From Bacteroidales bacterium (GTDB taxonomy: Bacteria > Bacteroidota > Bacteroidia > Bacteroidales > P3): 64,000 nt of DNA. Made by a program: the position numbers and the translations under genes. Below, piece by piece: positions 26,671-35,990 of this stretch; position 1 is the stretch's first letter, and the number at the start of each line of letters is the position of its first letter. Under the pieces are notes generated by a model. It was not told where the DNA came from, ran no database searches, and saw only the letters and a list, made by a program, of their open reading frames with translations. The stretch spans positions 1 to 64,000 of the forward strand of contig JAFTDW010000005.1 in assembly GCA_017454015.1 (NCBI GenBank). Direction: 5' to 3'.

Positions 26671-27973
26671 GGGTTCCGCTTATGGATTTAGGTATCAAGA
26701 ACATGGCTGATAAGAACAATGCCCAACCGCCGTGTGTGAGCATCGTGGTGAATAGTGCTCCATTGAGAAAGGTGAAGACAAAGAGCAACGACAAACCCAT
26801 ATAGGCATGGTCGAGTTTGAGCGACTCAAGACAACGCACCAACGCGGCGGCTATGACTACAAACAGCAACGCACCCACGTGGCCGAAATTCATGTAGCCG
26901 TCGGCTATGACACCTGTATTGCAGTGGGTGACGGCACGCCCGTACATCTCATAACCTATCAGGTTTGCCGGTTCGAGGGTGTAGGGGTAATCGAATATGA
27001 CACCTAGAAAACTGTGCGAGAGCAGCAGCGGAGAACCGGAGAAAAACGAGAAATAGCAGTCGGCAACCTGCACGGGGATAAAGAACATGCGACGCACAAC
27101 AATGGACTCCACCATTAGATTGCCTGTGAGCAGGTTGAGCAATGCCGAGATTGCGCATACTGCCAATAGACCATATAACAAGACACCGGCCTTGGCCTTA
27201 TAACTGTCAAAAAAATAGAAGGACAATACGACAAACACTGATATGAGAATGGTTTTCTGAGGGTTGACAGCAAAGATGTAGAGCATCAGCATTATGCCAA
27301 GCCCGCAGATTACAGGGCGTTTTTGCTTAAGGCCATAGACTATGAGCAATGGCAGCACTACCTTGACCAAAGGCCCTAACAGGTAAGCTGTCAGCACGTT
27401 GCCTTTAACATTCGCTGCCGCCCGCACATCGTATGTGTTGCTGCCCATAGCGAACACCGACCAGTCGATATTGGCTCGGTAGGCTACAACGAAAGGGATT
27501 ACCATTGACAACGCCAATGCAGGTAACAGCCACACTTGCACACTGTTGGGCACCTTGTGCAGCCGCAATTCCGGCAGTTGCAAGAACGGGGCGGAGAGCA
27601 AGAAGACAAACAGCAGTGAATAGACTGGCAACCAGATAGTGGTGCCCCCCAGCTGGTACATGACCACCGAAGGCATGAAGAATACCACTGCTACAAAAAG
27701 CGACAAGACATACATATAACCGCCATCCGCCGCTTTGGCGTGGGAGCCGTCTCCCCTACCCCACACAAAAAGCCAGAGCGTTGCCAACGCAACAAGCAAC
27801 AGGCCTATGATGATGTTTACGGGTCGCACCGAGAGCTCGAAGCCTTTTGACCAATAATTGGCATAAACAAACCTCACATACTCAACCAACAGCAGAGCAT
27901 ACAGCAGGACAAATACAATAAGGTGTCCTGTGCGGTTTTGTAGTTGCTTATATAATATTGCTTTGAAATCCAC
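26660..27973 (-). CDS. Wzy-like oligosaccharide repeat-unit polymerase
   Basis: 437 residues, about 12 membrane segments with one large periplasmic loop (about residues 290-350, from VVRRMFFIPVQVADCYFSFF to YGRAVTHCNTGVIADGYMNF), which is the Wzy/O-antigen polymerase layout. Placement directly before the Wzx-like gene supports a role in chain polymerisation. It starts 5 bp after the TPR gene stop. Confidence 0.75.
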   Translation of the reverse strand: MDFKAILYKQLQNRTGHLIVFVLLYALLLVEYVRFVYANYWSKGFELSVRPVNIIIGLLLVALATLWLFVWGRGDGSHAKAADGGYMYVLSLFVAVVFFMPSVVMYQLGGTTIWLPVYSLLFVFLLSAPFLQLPELRLHKVPNSVQVWLLPALALSMVIPFVVAYRANIDWSVFAMGSNTYDVRAAANVKGNVLTAYLLGPLVKVVLPLLIVYGLKQKRPVICGLGIMLMLYIFAVNPQKTILISVFVVLSFYFFDSYKAKAGVLLYGLLAVCAISALLNLLTGNLMVESIVVRRMFFIPVQVADCYFSFFSGSPLLLSHSFLGVIFDYPYTLEPANLIGYEMYGRAVTHCNTGVIADGYMNFGHVGALLFVVIAAALVRCLESLKLDHAYMGLSLLFVFTFLNGALFTTMLTHGGWALFLSAMFLIPKSISGTHEA

Positions 27974-27978
27974 AGAAA

Positions 27979-29811
27979 CTAATTGTTCTCCGGGGCGGGA
28001 AGGGTTTTATAGCGTTTGCGGGCGGTGTCGACATAGAGTGATGCGGGGTAGTCGAGAAGTATCTGCTCGTAGCACTCGCGGGCCACAAGTGGGTTGTTGA
28101 GCTTGTCGGTGTTGAGCTCGGCACGCAGAAAGAGTGCATCGTCGGCTATTATCGAGGATGGGTAGAACTGCACAAGGCGCGCGAGCAGGGTGTCGGCCTG
28201 GATGTATTCACCCCTTTTCATTTGTATGCGGGCTTTTTCGAGCATCACATCATCCAACAACGGGTGGGCAAGCGTCTGTGTAGATATCTCGTCGAGTAGC
28301 CGCCAAGCGGAGTCGAGCTGGTTGCGGTAGAGCATGAGCTGTGCCGATGCAAAGTATTCGAGCATTGTATAGGTGCTGTCGTCCTCCATGTTGTCGCTTA
28401 TAAGCAGTGAGAGCTGCATGGCGTCGTTGGCGATGAGCTTGGAGGTGGAGGCTCTCAGCACGTCGAGCTGCGACTTGGCCCATGGGAAGTCATGGTTGTA
28501 GTACGACAGCATGGCGTTTTTGAATTTGGCATTATAGCCTATCACATCATTTTTGTTGGCTTTCTCGACCTGCATATAAAGCAGCGAGGCATCCCAGACC
28601 GAGCCGGCAAAGAGCAGGAGGTCGCCCAGCTCGAGCTTTGTGGCGTTGACAACTTGGGCGTTGAGACGCGGCATCTCCAGCACATCATAGAGCACGTCGG
28701 CGGCATCTTCCACCTCGCCACCATAGTAGGCAAGCAGGTTGGCATAGTTGCGCATGAGCTGCACCGTGGAGGCCGAGCGCCCCAGCTCCTCGAAAGCATC
28801 GCTGTACATCTGCTTGAGTTTCTTATACCTGTCTACCGGCAATGGGTAGTTGATGTTGAGCTGCTTGAAGGCCACATTGAGTGAACCGATACGCGCCTTG
28901 ATATAGTTTGGGTTGTCTTTACCCTTGGCCACCACATAGTTATAGGCATCGGCTGCGACTTGCAGGGCGTCGCCCCCCTCGGATATGGCAGCCACACGCA
29001 TCACCTGCTCGGCCCCTTTGTCGGGAAAACGGGCATCGACGGCTTGGGCCTGCATCAGGGCAAATTCGAAGTCTTTCTGCTGCAATGCAAACCAAATCAT
29101 CATTTCGAGGTAGTGCTTTGCATCTGGTTGTTCCTGTATTTTGGCAGCCAACGCGCTGCGAATGGCTTGTGTGAGCTGTGGCGAGGGGTCGTCGCGCATC
29201 ATGCCCTGCAATGAGATCTGTATGCTACCCAGAGAGCCCGGGGACTTGTCGAGCAGGCTGAAATACTCGGCGGCGATGTCGTCGTAACGACCCATACGCT
29301 GATAAAGGGAGGCAACCTCGGGTATGTATTGGAACGGGTTGCGGGTCTTTGTACGTGCAGTAAGATAGACTTGCAAGGCAAGGTCGGGGCGCTGATAGTT
29401 GTCGAAGGCTATGGCAAGGTCATTGGTCTGCTTGGTGTTGGTGCCTATGCGACGAATAGCCTCGTCGAAAGTCTTGGCACTCTTTTTGTTATCGCCTCGC
29501 ATCTGCTGCAAACGCCCAAGGTCGACATATAGAGTGAGGTCGTTGGATGTCTGCTTGATGCGTTGGTCTACCAAGCGTTCTGCTTCCTTGAAACGCTGCA
29601 GGTTGATGTAGCATTCAAGCAATGTTCGGTAGTAATAAATATTACGGGTGTTGGCATAAAGGGATTCGTAGAGCTCGGCGGCTTTGTCAAACTCCCCTTT
29701 TTGGTAATAGTACGACGCCATCTGCTCGCCCGACTGCTGGGCACTGACCATCAATGAAGGGCCGCAAACAGCTAATATTAAAAATAATAGGGATGAACGC
29801 AATAGTTTCAT
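27979..29811 (-). CDS. Periplasmic TPR-repeat protein
   Basis: 610 residues. A signal peptide (…LILAVCGPSLMVSAQQ) leads to a chain of TPR-like helix pairs, clearest at residues 30-130 (YYYQKGEFDKAAELYESLY, INLQRFKEAERLVDQRIKQ) and again near the C-terminus (RGEYIQADTLLARLVQFYPS and LVARECYEQILLDYPAS). It sits in the glycan operon between ligase- and polymerase-like genes, so it may scaffold the assembly or export machinery (inference). Confidence 0.75.
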   Translation of the reverse strand: MKLLRSSLLFLILAVCGPSLMVSAQQSGEQMASYYYQKGEFDKAAELYESLYANTRNIYYYRTLLECYINLQRFKEAERLVDQRIKQTSNDLTLYVDLGRLQQMRGDNKKSAKTFDEAIRRIGTNTKQTNDLAIAFDNYQRPDLALQVYLTARTKTRNPFQYIPEVASLYQRMGRYDDIAAEYFSLLDKSPGSLGSIQISLQGMMRDDPSPQLTQAIRSALAAKIQEQPDAKHYLEMMIWFALQQKDFEFALMQAQAVDARFPDKGAEQVMRVAAISEGGDALQVAADAYNYVVAKGKDNPNYIKARIGSLNVAFKQLNINYPLPVDRYKKLKQMYSDAFEELGRSASTVQLMRNYANLLAYYGGEVEDAADVLYDVLEMPRLNAQVVNATKLELGDLLLFAGSVWDASLLYMQVEKANKNDVIGYNAKFKNAMLSYYNHDFPWAKSQLDVLRASTSKLIANDAMQLSLLISDNMEDDSTYTMLEYFASAQLMLYRNQLDSAWRLLDEISTQTLAHPLLDDVMLEKARIQMKRGEYIQADTLLARLVQFYPSSIIADDALFLRAELNTDKLNNPLVARECYEQILLDYPASLYVDTARKRYKTLPAPENN

Positions 29812-29837
29812 TAGGCAATAATAGTATTGGTTCCATT

Positions 29838-29930
29838 TATTCGCTGTCCATGTTTTTTATTTCATAGGTGCTCATGACCTCAGTTATTCGCTGTCCATGT
29901 TTTTATTTCATAGGTGCTCATGACCTCAGT
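29838..29930 (-). repeat. Two tandem D45A units inside an H72 copy
   Basis: Two near-identical units (29838-29884, 29885-29930). Read on the minus strand each runs from actgaggtcatgagcacc through tatgaaataaaaa to atggacagcgaata. On one side is the H72 core ending actcatga, and on the other aatggaacc, the usual last bases of H72. The pair is thus inserted between positions 66 and 67 of an H72 element. Confidence 0.85.
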
Positions 29931-29996
29931 TCATGAGTCGCTTTCTGGCTGCGGCAATGGGGGCTTGCCCCCATTGCTCTTGCTGAACGAAAACAT
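29931..29996 (-). repeat. H72 element, variant copy with 10-bp perfect stem
   Basis: Minus-strand 66-bp core from atgttttcgttcagcaagag to gactcatga. The stem here is gcaatggggg against cccccattgc with loop caag (plus-strand 29954-29977). Other copies have gcagtggaag against cttacactgc. Three base pairs differ in a compensating way. The core encodes the last residues of the overlapping ligase gene, and its tga is that gene's stop codon. Confidence 0.85.
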
Positions 29997-31202
29997 TGGC
30001 GAGGGTTCCGCATGCGCAAGCATGGCACAAAACACAGCAAAGAATATAAGACCCATCTGCCGCTCGAACAACGACTCAAACAAAGCGTTGAATGCCACTA
30101 TGGTGACGAGTGCCAAGAGAAGATACCTCCGCTCCTTTACGGCAGCGAAGAGCGGCACGGCAAACAACGCCACCAAGACCAAAAGACCAGGGATGCCCGT
30201 GGCCATGAGAGTGTCCAAGTACTGATTATGTGAATTATAGGTATGTGCCAGGGCTTTCTCGGCACCTATCAGCTGATACTGCTGCACAAGCTGCTCCTCC
30301 CTGTCGCCTGCCCCCACTCCAAACGGCATATTGCTGGATATAACAGCAAGGGTGGCTTTGGTGGTATAATAGCGGTCGTCATGATAATCTCCGGATATTA
30401 CAGCAGTTATGGTGTTGAACAGACGCTTCTGCGACCCAGGAATGACTGCGAACATCAGCGCCGAGCCGACAACAGCCGCAAGCAACAAAAACAATGCCAA
30501 CTTAACCCGTTTCTGACCAAAAAACAGATAGAACCATGCTGCAACGGCAAAGGCCAAGAATATGAGCAAGGCGGCACGAGACTGGAGTACAACGAGGTAG
30601 ACCACCAATAACAAAGCGACAACAAAAGGCCAATGGCGCCATTCCCATTGTCCACGCAACAGTTGAAGAGCTATATACGACAATGCAAACAACAGATACA
30701 TCGAGAGGTAGGTATGGTGCAGCGGGTCAAAATAGGAGCCCATAAGCTCATCATGAGGCCGACCGGCATATAGCAGGTCGTAAAGGGTAATGAGCAACCT
30801 GACTATGAAGCGCACCACCAGAGAGAGTGTAAAGAACTGCATGACAACTCCCACCTCCTTCTTGGTAAACAGACCTTTAGGTATTACCAAAACAACTATT
30901 GAGACAAGAGCAAGCGTTAGCTTTGCCGTTGCGTTGCGCCAGCCTTCAGCGGTGTTGGTGCTGTAAAACACACTGACAACATATATAAGCGAGAAAACAG
31001 CTAATAACAAGAATGTTACACGCCAGCACCGAGCAAGAGAGGCATTGCCAACACTGCGTGCCGCTATGCAATAGCACAGCGTATATGGCAACATAAGAAA
31101 CAACGCGTAAAGCGATATGCGCCACGACCACGGCAATGCCGCAGCCAGAACAACCATCAGAATCAGTCCTATAGTATCTAATATATTGTACTTACCCTTC
31201 AA
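29931..31202 (-). CDS. O-antigen ligase/polymerase family membrane protein
   Basis: 423 residues with about ten membrane segments. The periplasmic loop has the Wzy_C/ligase hallmarks: FGVGAGDREEQLVQQYQLIG and LAHTYNSHNQYLDTLMATGI, with the H-x-Q-Y motif. It either joins glycan to lipid A core or polymerises a second glycan. The last 22 residues (FSFSKSNGGKPPLPQPESDS region) and the stop codon come from an H72 repeat. It overlaps the WecA-like gene by 11 bp. Confidence 0.85.
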   Translation of the reverse strand: MKGKYNILDTIGLILMVVLAAALPWSWRISLYALFLMLPYTLCYCIAARSVGNASLARCWRVTFLLLAVFSLIYVVSVFYSTNTAEGWRNATAKLTLALVSIVVLVIPKGLFTKKEVGVVMQFFTLSLVVRFIVRLLITLYDLLYAGRPHDELMGSYFDPLHHTYLSMYLLFALSYIALQLLRGQWEWRHWPFVVALLLVVYLVVLQSRAALLIFLAFAVAAWFYLFFGQKRVKLALFLLLAAVVGSALMFAVIPGSQKRLFNTITAVISGDYHDDRYYTTKATLAVISSNMPFGVGAGDREEQLVQQYQLIGAEKALAHTYNSHNQYLDTLMATGIPGLLVLVALFAVPLFAAVKERRYLLLALVTIVAFNALFESLFERQMGLIFFAVFCAMLAHAEPSPMFSFSKSNGGKPPLPQPESDS

Positions 31203-32163
31203 TTGTATGTGGTCTGGCTTTATTATTCAAGATGAAGAACGCTGTGCTGTATGCTATAACCAAGAATATGGCAACGCTCACGGCATAGAGGTTCTTGTCT
31301 CTCACCAAGAAAAAGCAAATATTTATAAGAATCTGCAGCAGGGCATAGCAAGCCGATATATAGAGGTGCGGGACATTGAAATCGTTGGCCAGTGTTTCAT
31401 AAAGATGCTCCCTGTGCGGTTTAAGTATATTCTCGCCCCTCAGCATACGCTTGAGTATCGTAAGCCCTCCATCCGCCAAAAAAACTCCTATAAAGACAAG
31501 ATACGACAACCCTACATTGTTGGTAGGGGTTGACTGGATAAGACGACCTATAAGGAAAAGCACCAGACAACCGAGAGTGATGGAGCCTACATCACCTGAA
31601 AAACAGCGTGCCTTGGTACGGAAGTTAAAGAACGAGAACACCCCTACTGCGATAAGCGGTATCAGTATTAATCCATTGTCGATAAAATGACTGACACAGA
31701 GATTAATGAAAATAAAAGTACCAAGCACTACCAGCGTGTAGGCGGCGAGCATACCGTTTATGCCGTCCATGAAATTATAGATATTGACTATGGCAACGGC
31801 GGCAACTATATGCAACACTATCTTCCACGTAGCGAGTCCAAAAGCCTGAAGTTGAAGCATTATAAGCGCGAGCGTGACAAACTGCACTATCATGCGGGGA
31901 ATTGAGGGGAGTGGGTGTAAATCATCTATATAACTGATAATGGCCGAGAGCGAAAGGCCGAGCAGCAGCCACGGATAGGCAAAATTGTTGGTGACAGAGT
32001 AGTAAAGCACCGCCAGAAAAAAGATGATACCACCACCCAGCAATGTTGGGGAGCTGTGTGAACTACGTTCATTGGGCCTGTCGACAATATTAAACCTCTT
32101 GGCTAAGGCAAAGTAAACAAGCTCTATGGCAATCAAAAAAAGAGTCGCGATGAGATACTTCAT
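31192..32163 (-). CDS. WecA/MraY-type undecaprenyl-phosphate sugar-1-phosphate transferase
   Basis: 323 residues from the ATG at 32163 (MKYLIATLF; a start 12 codons upstream would run into the terminator hairpin). Ten or eleven membrane segments and the family motifs: SYIDDLHPLPSIPR, VNIYNFMDGINGMLAAY, FSGDVGSITLGCL and the loop KPHREHLYETL. It loads the first sugar phosphate on undecaprenyl phosphate and so starts glycan assembly. It is the first gene of the operon that continues to 21937. Confidence 0.88.
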   Translation of the reverse strand: MKYLIATLFLIAIELVYFALAKRFNIVDRPNERSSHSSPTLLGGGIIFFLAVLYYSVTNNFAYPWLLLGLSLSAIISYIDDLHPLPSIPRMIVQFVTLALIMLQLQAFGLATWKIVLHIVAAVAIVNIYNFMDGINGMLAAYTLVVLGTFIFINLCVSHFIDNGLILIPLIAVGVFSFFNFRTKARCFSGDVGSITLGCLVLFLIGRLIQSTPTNNVGLSYLVFIGVFLADGGLTILKRMLRGENILKPHREHLYETLANDFNVPHLYISACYALLQILINICFFLVRDKNLYAVSVAIFLVIAYSTAFFILNNKARPHTIEG

Positions 32164-32177
32164 AATTGCATATATAA

Positions 32178-32212
32178 GAAAAAAAAAGCACGGGAGCATA
32201 GTTCCGTGCTTC
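32178..32212 (-). terminator. Rho-independent terminator after tRNA-Lys
   Basis: On the minus strand agcacgg and ccgtgct form a stem with loop aactatgct-like sequence, followed by nine T. It ends the tRNA transcript just before the WecA-like gene. Confidence 0.75.
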
Positions 32213-32241
32213 TATCTGCTACCCTTTGAGGAGATTGATAG

Positions 32242-32314
32242 TGACCCAGCTGGGGCTCGAACCCAGGACCCCATCCTTAAAAGGGATGTGCTCTACCTGC
32301 TGAGCTACTGAGTC
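32242..32314 (-). tRNA. tRNA-Lys (anticodon TTT)
   Basis: 73 nt on the minus strand. The acceptor stem gactcag pairs with ctgggtc (one G-T), the D arm is agctcagcaggtagagc, the anticodon stem catcc/ggatg encloses loop cttttaa (anticodon TTT), and the T arm is ctgggttcgagccccag. The discriminator base is A and CCA is not encoded. A -7 box TATCTTTG lies upstream on the minus strand (32392-32399). Confidence 0.96.
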
Positions 32315-32391
32315 GTTGATATGGCTTTTTGGTATATAATGCACTATCTATAAACACTATAGCTGTTTTGCTATCCTACCGAAAGGTTTTG

Positions 32392-32399
32392 CAAAGATA
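32392..32399 (-). promoter_or_regulatory. -7 box for tRNA-Lys
   Basis: Minus-strand TATCTTTG matches the TAnnTTTG consensus. It lies about 78 bp upstream of the mature tRNA 5' end, so a short 5' leader is expected. Confidence 0.45.
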
Positions 32400-32461
32400 C
32401 ACTATTTTTTTCATATCTCCAAAAAAATATGCCCGGTAATGCAAAACTAAAGCTAAAAACC

Positions 32462-35215
32462 TTATCGTAATACCTCTATGACGCCTGTTCGCTGTAAGTT
32501 ACCCTTGTAACCTTTGCCGACGAAGCGGTAGAAATATGTTCCTGCCGGCGTGCGTGTTGCAGCGGGATCCCAGAAGTCATCCTCGGTACGTATGTCTGTA
32601 ACGCTGTATACAAGGGCACCCCAACGGTCATATATCGCCAAGGAGTTGATAGGATAACAGCCCGAACCCAAAAGATTGACTATTGCAAACTTGTCGTTAA
32701 TGCCATCACCATTGGCAGTTACCACATTGGGGAACTGGACAAACTTATCGCACGTGGTTGTGATGTTGTAAACTATTGACAGCGTATAGTCCACGACACT
32801 GTCGCAGCCAGCTCTATTGCGAATAATAACCTCCACATGCTTTGCAGAGTCGGTGAATATTGTGCCATGATAATTCCACGGGAGGTAGTTCTCATTAATA
32901 GTGTCATGGACAATAGATGAAGTATTAAGTAGCGCATTAACTATCATTGTCAGCACGCTGTCCTCACCATGACAGCCCGTAAGGATTGCATCGTGAGTGC
33001 CGGGGCCGCTAAATCGCACCCCATTCCATGTTATTGGAAAGTCGTATACGCAAACATCGCGCGAGACAGTATTATATACATTGGGCCAAACATGGAGGCT
33101 GTAATTGATGATGGAGTCACAGCCATAGAAGTCTTGATACTTGATGGTGTCACTTTCCACACCTTGGGCATAAGTGTGGGTGCCATAGGTGTAGGGTAGC
33201 TGGTTCTCGACTATTGTGTCATAGACAAAGCGCAGCTGCGGCATCACAACGGAGAAATAGAGCGTACGCGTAAGTATCCCGCTGTCGCGCTCATAGACGC
33301 CCGGCATGGCAACAACCGTGTCGAACAAACGGTAGGTCTGGCCATAACATACAGCCACAAAAAGGGTGTCGAAACGTTGACAAGGAGACACTACATTAAT
33401 ATATTTATATAGTGTGTCGGTACACATGCCTCCTGCAAGTTTGGCCACCTGCCTTACGCGATAGACGCCACTGGAATATGCGTGAACAGGGTTGTTGGCT
33501 GTGGACGTTGTGCCGTCGCCAAAGTCCCACTCAACGGCATCACACGGCATCGTGGTGCGGTTGTTGTGTGCGGAGTCGGCTGCCACCACCGATTCATTAT
33601 AGAACTGGTAGCGGTTCTTGCATTGCGAAGTGTCGATAAAACCATAGGAGAAGTCCGCACACGGGTAACGGGTACCTGCAATTGCCGACATGATAAAACT
33701 GCACGACGAGTTGCCACCCACGAAGTTAAGCCTGCAGTTGTAAACACCTGGGCGGGTTACATGAAGCGACTTCTCCGTTGACAGTATCGTGTTGCTGTCG
33801 TGTGCGTTATACCACTCATAGGAAAAGCCGTCGGGGGCGGTAAACGTGTTCTCCACAACGTTGCCGCACGTAGACGACTGTATGGTCTTGGTGCTGCATT
33901 TCAACACAAAGTATGCATAACCGTAATGTCCGTGCTGGCTGCAGTCGTATGTGGTGAGCTTGACAAAAATACGTTTACCCTGAAGACTCGTAAGATCGAC
34001 GCCCACCGTAGTCCAGTCTTTCCACAGGATCGATGTGGACTGCCCTGTGTTCCAACCAAGATTGGCGGCAGCGATGAAGTCGGCAGAGTAGCAGACAGCG
34101 TCTATCTCATTATCATATTCATCAAGGATTTTGAATGTAAAACGTGGCTGCTCGGCAGGGCTGTGACCAGGGTTCTCAAGGACAGCAGCATATTTAAGTA
34201 TGAGCAGATTACTTATAAGGGTGTCGACCTTGTACTCGTACTTGATACTTTCGGCTTTGGCGCCGGTACCCCAGTTGCCGAGACGCACCGAGGCTATTTC
34301 GCCTGGCGGCACACAACGCAGCTGGTTGCCAGTGCGGGGATCATACTCTGTAGTATCGGTGTGGACTGTATGGCACGATGTGTTGCTGGCGCTGCCCTGG
34401 TCGTAGACACCCACCGTCTCGTCGGGATCCCAGAAAGTGCCATAAGTTGCGTAAGTCCAGCACGATGTCAGGTCGGTAAAGTTTATACATGAAGGTCTTT
34501 CTCCCGGACATGCGGTGAGGAACACATGGTTGTCGGCAGTGCAGTAGTCGGTGGTGTCGTATGAATGCGTGTTGTTGTGTATGCGGAAATAGTAGTATGT
34601 TCGAGGCTGGAGGTTGGTGATAAGCAAATAAGGATTGTGGGTAACCCTCGTTTCTTGCATGGAATAGGGGGTAGTGCCGTAATGCACGCGCCACTCAGTG
34701 GCACCGCTCAAGTCGACCCAGTTGAGCTCCAATGAGTTCTCCGTTACGTTCTCCGCCCTGACATTATATACGTCGAGGTTGGCGAACATGGGCAGACAAC
34801 ATTTCACATCTAACTGGAAACCACGTTGATAGTTACTTGAATTGGAATAAAAATGGATATACGCATAACCCGAAACACAAGTAACGTTGATGGTACCCTG
34901 GCCGGACCATCGGCCAAGACGGTTAGCCTGGTTGGTAGTCTGGGCATCGAAAATCTCCAAATAGTCGTTGGTTTGCTCCGTCCAGTAGTTGCCGGTCAGA
35001 TGGATGTCATAACCAGCCGGAGCAACAAGTAAGAGATAGCCGTCCGCACTGTTGCTATAATTACTCTGACCGCCATTGTCCAACACAGTGTAGAGAGTAC
35101 GCGTTAACAACGTCTCGGTGGAACCACCCGTTTGCGGAACAGTCAATGTCGTATTCTGCGCAAAAAGCGTCACGGACGACAAAAACAATGCCGCAAAAGA
35201 CAATAGAAAACGCAT
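32462..35215 (-). CDS. Large modular cell-surface protein, type IX secretion cargo
   Basis: 917 residues from the ATG at 35215 (a GTG at 35236 adds seven). The signal peptide ends LFAQ. Modules in order: a CUB-like domain (GYLLLVAPAGYDIHLTGNYW to YAYIHFYSN), a fibronectin type III domain (ENSLELNWVDLSGATEWRVH), a jelly-roll-like region, an Ig-like segment, a PKD domain (VEWDFGDGTTSTANNPVHAY), two repeats ending YGCDSIINYSLHV and RAGCDSVVDYTLS, and a C-terminal CHU_C/gliding-type domain (VTANGDGINDKFAIVN to KGNLQRTGVIEVLR). That last domain is the type B T9SS sorting signal, so the protein is expected outside the cell. Confidence 0.85.
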   Translation of the reverse strand: MRFLLSFAALFLSSVTLFAQNTTLTVPQTGGSTETLLTRTLYTVLDNGGQSNYSNSADGYLLLVAPAGYDIHLTGNYWTEQTNDYLEIFDAQTTNQANRLGRWSGQGTINVTCVSGYAYIHFYSNSSNYQRGFQLDVKCCLPMFANLDVYNVRAENVTENSLELNWVDLSGATEWRVHYGTTPYSMQETRVTHNPYLLITNLQPRTYYYFRIHNNTHSYDTTDYCTADNHVFLTACPGERPSCINFTDLTSCWTYATYGTFWDPDETVGVYDQGSASNTSCHTVHTDTTEYDPRTGNQLRCVPPGEIASVRLGNWGTGAKAESIKYEYKVDTLISNLLILKYAAVLENPGHSPAEQPRFTFKILDEYDNEIDAVCYSADFIAAANLGWNTGQSTSILWKDWTTVGVDLTSLQGKRIFVKLTTYDCSQHGHYGYAYFVLKCSTKTIQSSTCGNVVENTFTAPDGFSYEWYNAHDSNTILSTEKSLHVTRPGVYNCRLNFVGGNSSCSFIMSAIAGTRYPCADFSYGFIDTSQCKNRYQFYNESVVAADSAHNNRTTMPCDAVEWDFGDGTTSTANNPVHAYSSGVYRVRQVAKLAGGMCTDTLYKYINVVSPCQRFDTLFVAVCYGQTYRLFDTVVAMPGVYERDSGILTRTLYFSVVMPQLRFVYDTIVENQLPYTYGTHTYAQGVESDTIKYQDFYGCDSIINYSLHVWPNVYNTVSRDVCVYDFPITWNGVRFSGPGTHDAILTGCHGEDSVLTMIVNALLNTSSIVHDTINENYLPWNYHGTIFTDSAKHVEVIIRNRAGCDSVVDYTLSIVYNITTTCDKFVQFPNVVTANGDGINDKFAIVNLLGSGCYPINSLAIYDRWGALVYSVTDIRTEDDFWDPAATRTPAGTYFYRFVGKGYKGNLQRTGVIEVLR

Positions 35216-35270
35216 TATACTCTTGATTTTTAACACTTTAAACTCAATACGAACATATTATATGCAATTT

Positions 35271-35278
35271 CAAATATA
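35271..35278 (-). promoter_or_regulatory. -7 box for the T9SS cargo gene
   Basis: Minus-strand TATATTTG fits TAnnTTTG, about 55 bp upstream of the ATG at 35215. A divergent -7 box TAATTTTG lies at 35330-35337 for the WbqC gene, only four bases before its first ATG (35342), so the WbqC transcript may be nearly leaderless or start translation at the ATG at 35348. Confidence 0.4.
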
Positions 35279-35341
35279 CAAAAAAAAATTCAAATAGCCG
35301 AAAAAGTAATAAATTTGACAAAAAAAATGTAATTTTGCATT

Positions 35342-35980
35342 ATGAATATGAATTTGTTAAGTACCTGTTATATGCCATCTGTTGCCTATATGGCACTGTT
35401 GGCGGGCAGTGGAAACTCTGTGACAATAGAACGGATGGAGACCTACCACCGCCAGACCATGAGAAACCGCTGCATGATAGCCACCGCCAATGGGATAAAA
35501 ATTCTGTCGGTACCTGTTGTCTGCCCACAGGGCAACCATACCAAGACCGGGGAGGTTAAGATAGATTACAGCGAGCGATGGCAGACGATACACTGGCGCA
35601 CACTGCAAGCAGCCTATAATGCTTCTCCTTATTTCATTTACTATCAGGATAGTATAGAGAAGTTACTGACCAAACGCCACGACTGGCTCGTTGATTTGAA
35701 CTACGCATTGACCGAGCAGCTTGCAAAACTGCTCAAAATATCATGCTCCATGATATTTAGCGATAGCTATGTCTCCCCTGACGAAGCTGAAGGAGATTTG
35801 CGCGATGCCATTGACAAACATGGTAAATGCACCCTGTTTCAGTTTCCCCAATACCATCAGGTTTTTGGCGATCGGCATGGATTTGCGGCCAATCTTAGCG
35901 TACTCGACCTACTTTTCAACCTCGGACCGGAAGCAAAGGATTATATAAAGATGTTGGTCGCTAACACTCAGGCTTACTGA
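35342..35980 (+). CDS. WbqC-like family protein
   Basis: 212 residues. WbqC-family features: the start LLSTCYMPSVAYMALLAGS, the segment HRQTMRNRCMIATANGIKIL, and the C-terminal FPQYHQVFGDRHGFAANLSV ILDLLF-type ending. WbqC proteins are linked to polysaccharide or amino-sugar modification in some bacteria, but no activity is firmly known. It is convergent with mnmG, leaving 10 bp between them. Confidence 0.75.
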   Translation: MNMNLLSTCYMPSVAYMALLAGSGNSVTIERMETYHRQTMRNRCMIATANGIKILSVPVVCPQGNHTKTGEVKIDYSERWQTIHWRTLQAAYNASPYFIYYQDSIEKLLTKRHDWLVDLNYALTEQLAKLLKISCSMIFSDSYVSPDEAEGDLRDAIDKHGKCTLFQFPQYHQVFGDRHGFAANLSVLDLLFNLGPEAKDYIKMLVANTQAY

Positions 35981-35990
35981 ATTATAGCTA

